DNA of 9,062 bases from Alphaproteobacteria bacterium (GCA_005884825.1 VAZT01000065.1:1-9062), one strand, 5' to 3'. Shown: positions 1-7,282, counted from the stretch's first letter. Translations and numbers: made by a program. Notes: generated from the sequence alone by a model not told the origin.

Positions 1-1279
1 GACGCAGAAAAACGCCCGGCGGTGTCCGGTTCAGCGGCAGACCGGCCGAATCGTCGATGTCGATGTCCCAGCGGCGCAGCTCCGCAGCAACCCGGCGGGC
101 GAGCGCGCGATCGGGGGTGACGAGAGCGGCGGTGGCGCCTTGTGCCTCCAGCTTGCGGCGGAGCAGGAGTGCGATGGTGACCGCCTCCTCTTGCGCGCTA
201 GCGCAGTCGTATCGGCTCAAACCGTCGAGGGTATCCGCGCGCTGAGCGGGCAGGCGCCGCCACGCATCGGTGGTAATTGCCGGCCGCAATGCCTCAGCGA
301 TCAGCCATACCCGGCGCGCAATTGCGTCCCCACTGTCGCGCTCGGCGGAAGCAAACAAGGGAAGATCCGAGAGACCCTCGAAGCTGCGGGCGGGGATGGG
401 TTCCGGCCGGCTCGGAGGCCAATCGCGAACCTCGGCCGCGGTCAAATCGAGCGCTCGGAGCAACCCCGCCATGAGATGTTGCGGATGAGCCTCGTCCTCC
501 TCTATTGCCGACCACTCGCCAGCATCGCGTTCGCGGTCGAGGCCGGGGAGGATCACCGCGCCCTGGTCCAGCGCGGCGACGACCGAAAGCAGCTCGGTCA
601 CTGCCGGGATGCCGCCGATTAATCCCGCGGCGATCACCGGATGCCGGGGCGGAGAGCTACGCCAGGCTGCGGTTTGCTGCTCCAGCAGGCGATTGCGACG
701 CGACGCTGCGTCGAGGGCCCCCTCCTCGGCGAGAATCCGCGGCCAATGCTGCGGCAGGATGTTCAGAAATTCGTGGACGACGCGCCAATGCTCGGCGAGC
801 CCCTCCGGGACCAGGTCCGCCATCCTCGCGAAACTAGCCTCTTCGGTCGCCACCTTATCGAGAAGCCGGGCAAGGCTCGCCGCGAGCGCAGCGGCTTGTC
901 CGGGCGAGAGCGGTTCCGCGCCACGGCGTTCGCCCCAGTGCAGGATGAGCCGCGTTAGCAGCAACCGCCGGCGCAGTTCGGGAATGGGCGGCGGCACCGC
1001 CAAATCCTCCTCGCCGGTGTCGGACAATGACAGCTCGTCGGAACCGAGATCGCCGATCGGCCGCATCCGCGGCAGCAGCAATGGACTTCCGACCTCCTTG
1101 CCGTCCGGCGCGACACGCAGGAATGCCTCGCGCAGCGAGCGCACTGCGCGGCGGGTCGGCAACAGAACAGTGATCCGCGCCATCTTCAGCGGATCTGTGC
1201 CCGCCATCCCGAGCAGCCCGGCCGCCAGCGTCGTCAGGAACGGCCGGTGCGCGGCGATCGTATAGACCTTGGGCTGCAC
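1..1279 (-). CDS. addB: AddB, double-strand break repair helicase-nuclease subunit (N-terminal part, runs off left edge)
   Basis: AddB pairs with AddA in the helicase-nuclease that processes double-strand ends for RecA-dependent repair in the cytoplasm. The reading frame is open from the GTG at 1279 to the window edge (426 codons); alphaproteobacterial AddB proteins are about 1000 residues, so less than half is present. Recognisable blocks are the N-terminal YTIAAHRPFL, the helicase-like ITVLLPTRRAVRSLREAFLR at about residues 34-53, a middle VIAAGLIGGIPA plus GAVILPGLD stretch, the EEAVTIALLLRRKLE segment, and LVTPDRALARRVAAELRRW followed by DSAGLPLNRTPPGVFLR at the end. GTG is chosen because a TGA lies in frame just upstream and the homology starts within a few residues; the ribosome site is weak (AAGG about 12 nt upstream). 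It begins 16 nt after murU stops and is probably last-but-one in the operon, since addA normally follows. The C-terminal nuclease domain lies outside the window. Identification is by family resemblance and gene order. Confidence 0.92.
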   Translation of the reverse strand, partial: MQPKVYTIAAHRPFLTTLAAGLLGMAGTDPLKMARITVLLPTRRAVRSLREAFLRVAPDGKEVGSPLLLPRMRPIGDLGSDELSLSDTGEEDLAVPPPIPELRRRLLLTRLILHWGERRGAEPLSPGQAAALAASLARLLDKVATEEASFARMADLVPEGLAEHWRVVHEFLNILPQHWPRILAEEGALDAASRRNRLLEQQTAAWRSSPPRHPVIAAGLIGGIPAVTELLSVVAALDQGAVILPGLDRERDAGEWSAIEEDEAHPQHLMAGLLRALDLTAAEVRDWPPSRPEPIPARSFEGLSDLPLFASAERDSGDAIARRVWLIAEALRPAITTDAWRRLPAQRADTLDGLSRYDCASAQEEAVTIALLLRRKLEAQGATAALVTPDRALARRVAAELRRWDIDIDDSAGLPLNRTPPGVFLR

Positions 1280-1295
1280 TGGATTTCAAGCCTTG

Positions 1296-2015
1296 CTACC
1301 GCTCGAGGTGGTCCGAGGCCAGCCGTTCACGGGTCGCGGCGAGGCCCTGCGGCGTCCCGATATGATACCACTCGCCGTCATGTACTATGGCGTGCAGGCG
1401 CCCTGCCCCTTCGGCGCGGTCGAAGAGCCGGACCAGCGAAAAAACGGGGTCGGAGATGCCGGCGAAGGCACGGCGGTGCAGCACCTGAAGGCCGGCGAAG
1501 AGACAAGGCGCGACCTCGCGCTCGCCGCGGCGGTGCGGGTTTCCCGACGCGTCGACCAAATAGTCGCCAGTGCCCTCGTAGCCGACCGCAGTCACGGTCC
1601 GCTGCAGCAACAGCATCGCGTCCATGCGTTCGGGATCGAAGGCGGCGGCGAGCCGCTGCAGGGCGCGCTCCTTGCCGTCGAGCCAGAATACGTCGCTGTT
1701 GACGACAAAAAAGGTGTCATCGAGCAGTGGCAGCGCGCGCGCGACGCCGCCGCCGGTATCGAGCAACTCGGTTTCGTGGGAAATCTCGATGCGCGGATGG
1801 TCGCGGCGGGCCAGTTGTGCGGCGACCATCGCGGCCTTGTAATGCACGTTGACGACGACCCGTTCGACCCCGACAAGCGCCAGCCGGTCGATCGCATGAT
1901 CGAGCAGGGTGCGGCCGTTTATCTCAATCAGAGGTTTTGGAAGAGTTTCGGTCATCGGCCGCATGCGGGTGCCGAGCCCGGCGGCGAGCACCATCGCCGT
2001 CCGCAGGACGATCAT
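1296..2015 (-). CDS. murU: MurU-like N-acetylmuramate-1-phosphate uridylyltransferase
   Basis: This nucleotidyltransferase (239 aa) is expected to join MurNAc-1-phosphate and UTP to give UDP-MurNAc, the last step of the AmgK/MurU peptidoglycan-recycling route that bypasses MurA. The fold signature is clear: AMVLAAGLGTRMRPMTETLP with KPL at residues 7-29 (nucleotide-binding loop and catalytic lysine), LLDTGGGVARAL at about 84-95, the metal-binding Asp in VVNSDVFW at about 104-111, and a C-terminal EWYHIGTPQGL at about 215-225. The start at 2015 is preferred because its ATG overlaps the TGA that ends the original amgK frame (ATGA). A GTG at 2060 would add 15 unconserved residues. No convincing Shine-Dalgarno precedes the ATG, so translation probably depended on coupling to amgK. 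That coupling may be lost, because the broken amgK frame now stops 57 nt upstream. The gene itself is intact. The specific substrate is inferred from the neighbouring amgK; a glucose-1-phosphate or mannose-1-phosphate enzyme of the same fold is the alternative. Confidence 0.88.
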   Translation of the reverse strand: MIVLRTAMVLAAGLGTRMRPMTETLPKPLIEINGRTLLDHAIDRLALVGVERVVVNVHYKAAMVAAQLARRDHPRIEISHETELLDTGGGVARALPLLDDTFFVVNSDVFWLDGKERALQRLAAAFDPERMDAMLLLQRTVTAVGYEGTGDYLVDASGNPHRRGEREVAPCLFAGLQVLHRRAFAGISDPVFSLVRLFDRAEGAGRLHAIVHDGEWYHIGTPQGLAATRERLASDHLER

Positions 2016-2942
2016 GCGGAGAGATGCCGAGCCGAGCGCGGCAGGGTGCGATCGAGCCACCGAGCGATCGGGTCAAGGGCCGGGTGAACAAGCTCTCGTT
2101 CGAGCAGCCGCCAGATCCGCGGGAGGTGTACGAGGTAGCGCGGTTTGCCGTCGCGCCTCCACAATCGGGTGAAGATGCCGAGGATCTTGCAGTTGCGTTG
2201 AGCCGCCAGGATGGCCGCCGATCGCAGGAACGCTGCGCGCCGCGTCCTGAAAATCGAGGAGGCCGCAGCCCTGCACCCCGGAGCGATCCGGCAACAACAT
2301 CAAATTGTCGACGTGATAGTCGCGCAGCACCAAGGTCTCGCCGGGAAGCGCCGCCTCCGGCAGAAGCACCCGCCACAGATCGAGATACTCCTCGCGCCGG
2401 GCGGCGGATAACGGGTCTCCGAGAGCCGCTGGGACATACCAATCGACCAGGAGTGCTGCCTCGGCAAGGAGCCGCTCCGCATCGTAAGGGGGCAAGTCCA
2501 GGCTCCCGCGCGCCTCGACTGCGCGCTGCAATTCGATCAGCGTGTCTATCGCCAATGTATAAAGGGCCGGCTCGTCGGCGCCGCGGTCGAGAAGACGGGT
2601 GTAGGTGTCGTCGCCGAAATCCTCGATGAGCAGAAAGCCCGCCGCGCGGTCTTCCGCGAACACCTCGGGAGCGCTGAACCCGAGCCGCCGCAACAGCTGC
2701 GCGACGGCGATATAAGGGACGACATCCTCTTGCGGCGGCGGCGCATCCATGAGGACGGCGCGTTGCCCGTTGTTGCCGAGGCGGTAGTAGCGCCGAAACG
2801 AAGCATCGCCGGCGAGAGGCGTAAGCTTGGCGTCTCCCCAGCCGCACCCATCGAGAAAGGCTGCGATTGCCCGCTGTCGCGTGGGACGATCGGGAGCAGC
2901 TCTTGATCCGCCAGCAGAGCAGAGTTGGCGCGGATCACGCAT
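2012..2942 (-). pseudogene. amgK: AmgK-like anomeric MurNAc/GlcNAc kinase (APH fold), disrupted by an internal deletion with frameshift
   Basis: AmgK is a phosphotransferase of the aminoglycoside-kinase fold that phosphorylates the anomeric carbon of MurNAc, feeding MurU. Residues 1-234 from the ATG at 2942 are good: LTPLAGDASFRRYYRL (about 40-55), the Mg-ATP lobe, the catalytic loop LRDYHVDNLMLL (about 207-217) and the metal-binding LLDFQD (about 228-233). Right after FQDA (codon ends at 2241) the frame turns into unrelated residues and stops at 2073. The expected C-terminus continues in another frame from about 2239: RAAF, then LAAQRNCKILGIFTRLWRR, DGKPRYLVHLPRIWRLLE and ARWLD, ending in a TGA at 2012-2014 that overlaps the murU start. 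The two parts add up to about 309 residues against roughly 340 for the family. About 35-40 codons, normally starting near HPAYDLVSLL, are therefore missing at the junction. The ATG overlaps the end of tsaE by 8 nt. Either a pseudogene or an assembly error. Confidence 0.85.
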
Positions 2943-3396
2943 CGACTGCGATCATCGCCAGCCTCGCCTCCCACTCTTTGCCCGGATCGATCGCAATACG
3001 TCGCGCGCCTGGCTCGCCGCCGAACGCGAAGCCGAGTTCGAGTCGGCGCTCGGGCAGCAGCGGTCCCAGTCGCTCGGGCCACTCGATCAGTGAGATACCC
3101 GTGGTGAACGCATCCTCGATGCCCAACTCCCATGCCTCCTCGGGGGCGCGGATCCGATACAGATCGAAATGCCAGATTGCCGTCGGGCCTGCATCGTAGA
3201 CCTGGACGAGCGTGAAGGTTGGACTCGGGACCTCGTCCTGGTTACCGGACGCCCGGATGAAGGCGCGCGCAAAGGCGGTTTTTCCGGTGCCGAGGTCGCC
3301 CTTCAGCGCGACGATGTCGGCCGGAGCGGCTACTGCGGCGATGCGGGCCGCGAGCGCGGCAGTGGCGGTTTCGTTCGGCAGGTCGACAACGATCAT
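2935..3396 (-). CDS. tsaE: TsaE, ATPase of the tRNA t6A37 threonylcarbamoyl transferase complex
   Basis: TsaE is the small P-loop ATPase that works with TsaB and TsaD to install threonylcarbamoyl on A37 of tRNAs reading ANN codons, a cytoplasmic and usually essential step. The product is about 153 aa, normal for the family. It has the Walker A motif GDLGTGKT (residues 33-40 from this start), the conserved SPTFTLVQVY (about 58-67), HFDLYRI (about 76-82) and LIEWPERLG (about 103-111). The start is the ATG at 3396; a GTG directly before it at 3399 is equally open. An AAGG lies 8 nt upstream of the ATG (5 nt upstream of the GTG). The gene is intact, and its TGA lies inside the first codons of amgK (8-nt overlap), so the two are co-translated. 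A 129-nt gap separates it from the kinase upstream, where I see no convincing promoter or terminator. Confidence 0.95.
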   Translation of the reverse strand: MIVVDLPNETATAALAARIAAVAAPADIVALKGDLGTGKTAFARAFIRASGNQDEVPSPTFTLVQVYDAGPTAIWHFDLYRIRAPEEAWELGIEDAFTTGISLIEWPERLGPLLPERRLELGFAFGGEPGARRIAIDPGKEWEARLAMIAVDA

Positions 3397-3525
3397 CACC
3401 TAGGCCTTGTATAACCCGTCGTCGGCCAGGCGCAATATGTGCGGCATCGGTGTCTGTTCGCGGCCCTGAACGGCGATCGTCGAGATCAGCTGCGCCGCTA
3501 TCGTACGAATCGGTCAAGACGTCGT

Positions 3526-5757
3526 CTATGCCGCCGCCCGGTTCTCGATGTGGGCCGAAGGCTGCATGCCGCCAAACTCCCGCAAGGCCGAGGGCAGCCG
3601 GCAGGTGATCGTGGTTCCCCGACCGGCGGTCGAGGCGATCGAAACGGCTCCGCCATGCAGATCGATCAGGCTTTTGACCAGTGACAGGCCGAGGCCCGCA
3701 CCCGATCGCGGCATCCCACGTTCGAACTTTTCGAACATCCGGGCCTGATCGGAGGGCGGGATACCGATCCCGCTATCGGCAACGGTCAGCAGCAACTCAC
3801 TCTCGCGGCGTTCGGCCTCGATGCGTATCGCTCCGCCCGGAGGGGTAAATTTGATCGCGTTGGAAATCAGGTTGAAGAGCGCCTGCTTGAGCCGGAGTTC
3901 GTCCGCCGCGATCGCCCCGATGTCCGGCGGACAAGAGAGGTCCATTTCAAGCTCTCGGCTTTTGGCACGCCCCCTCGTCAGCGCCAGCACCGATTTCAGC
4001 ATCTCGAAAATCTCGACCCGGCCGGTCTCCAGAACCATGTACCCCGCCTCGATCGTGGCAAGGTCGAGGATATCGTTGATGAGCCCCAGCAACTGTTGCG
4101 AGCTCTGGAGGATGCCGCGGCTGTAGTCGAGTTGCCGCGGGTTCAAGTCGCCGAAATACTGGTTGGTCAAGATGTCGGCAAAGCCGATGATCGCATTCAA
4201 CGGCGTCCGCAATTCGTGAGAGACGTTGGCAATAAACTCGCTTTTCAGGCGCCCCGCAGTTTCGAGCGCCTCGTTACGCTCGCGCAGCACACGCTCATAC
4301 CTCGCCGTATCGGTCACGTCGAGATAGGTCACTAACACATTGCCATCGGGAAGTGGGACCGTCGCCTCCTGCAACATCGACCCGTCGCTTCGGTACACCG
4401 GGCCGCTTGCCGGCGTCTGGGCGGTGATTTTTGAAATAGTTCTCTGCTTCCGCGCATCCCAATCGCCCGAATGATCGAGCAGAGTACGGGTCTTCTCGAG
4501 GACTTCGCCGACGTGCGGTTCGCCCGCGACATCGTCTTCCGATAATTCCCAAAGCGCCAGATAGGCAGGATTATGGAGCTTCAACCGGCCATCGCTCCCG
4601 TAGACCGCAATGCCCTCGAAGAGGTGGTCGAGGGTGGCGCGCCGCACTTTCGTCAAGGTCTTGCACGAGCGCTCGAGCGCAAGGCGATCGCTGACGTCTT
4701 CGTAGATAAAGGTGAGGCCGCCGAATGGATGTGGGGAGATGGACAACAGCAGGGTGCGGCCGTCGGGCAAATGCAGCAGGTCCTGCTGAGGCCGAATGAC
4801 CGAAGTGAACAGCCCTAGCTGCTCGCATTTGAATGCCCGGAAATCGGCGGCCTCGGGGAGACGACGGGTCTCCCGGAGCCGTTCCAGAACTTCCTCGAAG
4901 GAAGGTTGAGCAGCGAGCCAGTCTTCTGCGATGCCCCACATCGAGGCGAACGCGGTGTTGAAAAATTTGAGCCGCTTGTCGGGGCCGTAGATGGCGACGG
5001 AGGCGCGGATGGTCTCGAGCACCTCGGCGTGCGCGTTGATGTGGCGCCATAACTCCGCCTCGGCAGCCTCGCGATCGGTGCGATCCCAGGCAAAACCGAT
5101 TGTGCCTCCCGTGGAGCACGGCACCTCGGCGATCTCGACCAGCCGACGCAAGCCGCCGATGACGACGTGCCGGCATTCGCCGGGGCGGGCGCCGGAAGCC
5201 AATTCGCGGCCTTCCGCGACAACCAGATCGGCGGTTGTGTCGAGGGCGCTCGCATAGGCTCGGTTGCAATCGACGACGGTGCATTCGGGGCCTCGCCGCC
5301 ATACCGGCAGTGGAATAGCGTCGAGCATTTGGCGCAAATCGGCGACTTCTTGGCGCGCTCTCTGGACCGCTACTGCGGCCGAGGCATCGAGCAACCACAA
5401 CACGGCGTCGCCACTGGCTGCACGCCGCCCTTCGACGGCATAGGCGGCCCCGCTGCGGGTAACAAAAGTGGTGGAGAAAGCGGCTCCCCGGGATAGGAGC
5501 CTCTGCCGGGCGTTCTCCAGCTGCTCCGCATCGACGGCCTGTAGCCTTTCGAGGAACTGGCGATAGCCCGACGTTTTATCATGCGCGTCGGCGTTCGTCC
5601 GATTTGGACGCCAGCGAAACCATTCGAGGGGGACGGTTTCGAGTATCGCGGATCTCGCGCGCTCCTCGCAGAGCTCGGTGCGGGCACGCAACAGAGCGAC
5701 AACGGAAGCCAATGCGACAATCAGACACAACGCAGCAGCCGATTCGAACACAACCAC
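3526..5757 (-). CDS. Membrane-anchored multi-PAS sensor histidine kinase, DivL-like layout but with a true phospho-acceptor His
   Basis: The 743-residue protein starts with one transmembrane segment (about 7-23, AALCLIVALASVVALL) and then faces the cytoplasm. Four PAS-like regions follow: a degenerate one at about 33-130, one at about 140-230, and two of the PAS_7 type at about 245-355 (SVAIYGPDKRLKFFNTAFA) and about 370-485 (GIAVYGSDGRLKLHNPAYLA). The kinase core is complete: H-box SHELRTPLNAIIGFADIL with H514, N-box LFNLISNAIKFTPPGG (about 628-642), G1 box VADSGIGIPP (about 659-668), F-box MFEKFERG and G2 box GAGLGLSLVKSLIDLHGG (about 686-703). No receiver domain is fused and no response regulator lies nearby, so its partner is elsewhere. 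The layout and the position before tsaE match DivL, a cell-cycle regulator of the CtrA pathway, but DivL of Caulobacter has Tyr at the phospho-acceptor site. The start is the GTG at 5757 with AAGG four to five nt upstream. Catalytic activity is expected from the intact motifs; the cell-cycle role is inference. Confidence 0.93.
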   Translation of the reverse strand: MVVFESAAALCLIVALASVVALLRARTELCEERARSAILETVPLEWFRWRPNRTNADAHDKTSGYRQFLERLQAVDAEQLENARQRLLSRGAAFSTTFVTRSGAAYAVEGRRAASGDAVLWLLDASAAVAVQRARQEVADLRQMLDAIPLPVWRRGPECTVVDCNRAYASALDTTADLVVAEGRELASGARPGECRHVVIGGLRRLVEIAEVPCSTGGTIGFAWDRTDREAAEAELWRHINAHAEVLETIRASVAIYGPDKRLKFFNTAFASMWGIAEDWLAAQPSFEEVLERLRETRRLPEAADFRAFKCEQLGLFTSVIRPQQDLLHLPDGRTLLLSISPHPFGGLTFIYEDVSDRLALERSCKTLTKVRRATLDHLFEGIAVYGSDGRLKLHNPAYLALWELSEDDVAGEPHVGEVLEKTRTLLDHSGDWDARKQRTISKITAQTPASGPVYRSDGSMLQEATVPLPDGNVLVTYLDVTDTARYERVLRERNEALETAGRLKSEFIANVSHELRTPLNAIIGFADILTNQYFGDLNPRQLDYSRGILQSSQQLLGLINDILDLATIEAGYMVLETGRVEIFEMLKSVLALTRGRAKSRELEMDLSCPPDIGAIAADELRLKQALFNLISNAIKFTPPGGAIRIEAERRESELLLTVADSGIGIPPSDQARMFEKFERGMPRSGAGLGLSLVKSLIDLHGGAVSIASTAGRGTTITCRLPSALREFGGMQPSAHIENRAAA

Positions 5758-5784
5758 TCGCCCTTGCTAGCACCATAGACGTAT

Positions 5785-5804
5785 GGGCGATCTATCGATC
5801 TCCC
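5785..5804 (-). repeat. Inverted repeat (hairpin) in the leader of the sensor kinase gene
   Basis: On the minus strand GGGAGATC - GATA - GATCGCCC forms an 8-bp stem with one mismatch and a 4-nt loop, about 28-47 nt upstream of the kinase GTG. There is no following T-run, so it is not a rho-independent terminator for ahcY. It could be a protein-binding site or a structure in the 5' leader. GATC-containing palindromes arise easily in such genomes, so significance is modest. Confidence 0.4.
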
Positions 5805-5813
5805 GTATGGCCC

Positions 5814-5843
5814 ACAATAGGAGTGTTATTTACCTAATTGCAA
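5814..5843 (-). promoter_or_regulatory. Candidate promoter for the sensor kinase gene (weak match)
   Basis: In the AT-rich gap between ahcY and the kinase, the minus strand has TTGCAA (5838-5843) and, after 18 nt, TATTGT (5814-5819). Each matches four of six sigma-70 consensus bases. A start near 5807 would give a leader of about 50 nt containing the hairpin at 5785-5804. The composition contrast with the flanking GC-rich genes supports some regulatory role, but the boxes are weak and transcription could also come from ahcY. Confidence 0.25.
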
Positions 5844-5885
5844 GAGCGCTTGTGTCGATAATGTAGTTAAAGTTGTAAAAGGCGA

Positions 5886-7196
5886 TCAATAGCGATAATG
5901 GTCCGGCTTGAAGGGCCCCAAACGCTCGACGCTGAGATAGCCGGCCTGGGCCGGGGTGAGCGCGGTCAGTTTCGCGCCGAGCTTGTCGAGGTGGAGCGCC
6001 GCGACTTTCTCGTCGAGATGCTTCGGCAGCACGTAGACCTTGTTGTCGTATTTGCCGTGATTGGTCCACAGTTCGATTTGCGCGAGCACCTGGTTGGTGA
6101 ACGACGCGCTCATCACAAAGCTCGGGTGACCGGTCGCGCAACCCAGATTGACCAGCCGCCCCTTGGCGAGGACGATTAGGCGCTTGCCGTCGGGAAAGAC
6201 AACTTCGTCGACCTGCGGCTTGACTTCCTCCCAGGGATAGTTGCGCAGCGCATCGATCTGAATCTCGCTGTCGAAATGGCCGATATTGCAGACGATCGCA
6301 CGGTCTTTCATCTGCCGCATGTGATCGATGGTGATTACGTCGATATTACCGGTCGCCGTGACGAAGATGTCGCCTTGCGAGGCCATCTCGTCCATCGTCG
6401 CCACCTGATACCCTTCCATCGCCGCCTGCAATGCGCAGATCGGATCGATTTCGGTCACCATGACCCGCGCGCCTTGGCTGCGCAGGCTCGCCGCAGAGCC
6501 CTTGCCGACATTGCCAAAGCCGCAGACCACCGCGACTTTGCCGGCGACCATCACGTCGGTAGCGCGCTTGATGCCATCGACCAGGCTCTCGCGGCAGCCA
6601 TAAAGGTTGTCGAACTTCGATTTGGTGACCGAGTCGTTGACGTTGAATGCCGGGGCCTTGAGCGTCCCCTCCCGGACCATCTCGTAGAGCCGGTTCACGC
6701 CGGTGGTGGTCTCCTCCGAGATCCCGCGAATATGGCTCAGCAGCTCGGGGTATTTGTCGTGGAGCACCTTGGTCGCGTCGCCGCCGTCATCGAGCACCAT
6801 GTTGGGTGTCCAGCCCCCAAATGGACCCTCGGCCGGGCCGCGCAAAGTCTGCTCGATGCACCATTCGTACTCCTCCTCGCTCTCGCCTTTCCAGGCAAAA
6901 ACCGGAATGCCGCGGGCGGCCATCGCCGCCGCCGCATGATCCTGGGTCGAGAAGATGTTGCACGAGCTCCAGCGAACCGTTGCGCCGAGCTCGACGAGCG
7001 TCTCGATCAGCACCGCGGTCTGGATCGTCATGTGAAGGCAGCCCACAATGCGTGCCCCCGCGAGCGGTTTCGCGGCGCCGAATTCATCGCGCAACGCCAT
7101 GAGCCCCGGCATTTCGGTCTCGGCGATGGCAATCTCGCGCCGCCCCCAATCCGCAAGAGAAATGTTGGCGACCTTGTAGTCGGTAAAGGCGGGCAT
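5886..7196 (-). CDS. ahcY: Adenosylhomocysteinase (S-adenosyl-L-homocysteine hydrolase)
   Basis: AhcY reversibly splits S-adenosylhomocysteine into adenosine and homocysteine using bound NAD, removing the product inhibitor of methyltransferases and feeding methionine resynthesis. It is a cytoplasmic tetramer. The product is 436 aa, a normal length, with no gaps. Visible signatures are GCLHMTIQTAVLIETL with H55, SSCNIFSTQDHAAAA (77-91), LDDGGD (135-140), ISEETTTGVNRLYEM (159-173), NDSVTKSKFDNLYGCRESL (187-205, substrate Lys/Asp/Asn), the NAD-binding VVCGFGNVGKGSAASLRSQG (223-242), VTEIDPICALQAAMEGY (247-263), CNIGHFDSEI (303-312), GHPSFVMSASFTNQ (356-369) and the C-terminal KPDHYRY that completes the neighbour's NAD site. 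The NAD loop has Asn229 where GFGDVGKG is usual. The ATG at 7196 has GGAGA seven nt upstream. It reads away from the lipoprotein gene and is controlled by the promoter and palindrome at 7240-7269. Confidence 0.98.
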   Translation of the reverse strand: MPAFTDYKVANISLADWGRREIAIAETEMPGLMALRDEFGAAKPLAGARIVGCLHMTIQTAVLIETLVELGATVRWSSCNIFSTQDHAAAAMAARGIPVFAWKGESEEEYEWCIEQTLRGPAEGPFGGWTPNMVLDDGGDATKVLHDKYPELLSHIRGISEETTTGVNRLYEMVREGTLKAPAFNVNDSVTKSKFDNLYGCRESLVDGIKRATDVMVAGKVAVVCGFGNVGKGSAASLRSQGARVMVTEIDPICALQAAMEGYQVATMDEMASQGDIFVTATGNIDVITIDHMRQMKDRAIVCNIGHFDSEIQIDALRNYPWEEVKPQVDEVVFPDGKRLIVLAKGRLVNLGCATGHPSFVMSASFTNQVLAQIELWTNHGKYDNKVYVLPKHLDEKVAALHLDKLGAKLTALTPAQAGYLSVERLGPFKPDHYRY

Positions 7197-7239
7197 CCTT
7201 GGCTCTCCGTGATCATAATGCGGCAGGAGGCAAAGTCAG

Positions 7240-7259
7240 AAAGATATACACATATCTTT
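7240..7259. promoter_or_regulatory. Perfect 8-bp inverted repeat, likely operator of ahcY
   Basis: The minus strand reads AAAGATATGTGTATATCTTT, two perfect 8-bp arms around a 4-nt loop, in an otherwise GC-rich genome. It covers most of the spacer and nearly all of the -10 box of the ahcY promoter, a position where a bound repressor would block RNA polymerase. ArsR-family SAH-responsive regulators (SahR) are known to control SAH-cycle genes in proteobacteria, so such a protein is a reasonable candidate. I have not compared the sequence with its motif, and no regulator gene is in the window. Confidence 0.55.
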
Positions 7260-7269
7260 ATATCGTCAA
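7241..7269 (-). promoter_or_regulatory. Sigma-70-type promoter of ahcY
   Basis: On the minus strand TTGACG (7264-7269; five of six consensus bases) is followed after exactly 17 nt by TATCTT (7241-7246; four of six). Transcription would begin near 7234, giving a leader of about 38 nt that holds the GGAGA ribosome site. This leader is too short for a known SAM or SAH riboswitch. Confidence 0.6.
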
Positions 7270-7282
7270 TCGATCGGATTGA
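7266..7282. repeat. Second inverted repeat overlapping the ahcY -35 box
   Basis: Plus strand TCAATC - GATCG - GATTGA: 6-bp perfect arms with a 5-nt spacer, sharing bases with the -35 hexamer at 7264-7269. It could be a second regulator site in the divergent ahcY/lipoprotein control region. A short palindrome like this can also be chance. Confidence 0.3.

Noticed and set aside
855..1289. A minus-strand open frame of 144 codons at the right end of addB
   Set aside because: It is an out-of-frame shadow; the addB frame through the same bases gives clear family motifs and is open to the window edge.
1924..2847. A long minus-strand open frame (307 codons) overlapping amgK and murU
   Set aside because: Its Arg/Ser/Pro-rich translation has no family features; it is an alternative-frame shadow in GC-rich DNA. 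The true amgK C-terminus is in a different frame.
5820..5885. A rho-independent terminator after ahcY
   Set aside because: The only stems (around CAAGAGCGCTTG) are short and not followed by a T-run on the coding strand.
7197..7240. A SAM or SAH riboswitch upstream of ahcY
   Set aside because: The predicted leader is only about 38 nt, and no conserved riboswitch core or pseudoknot pattern is visible.
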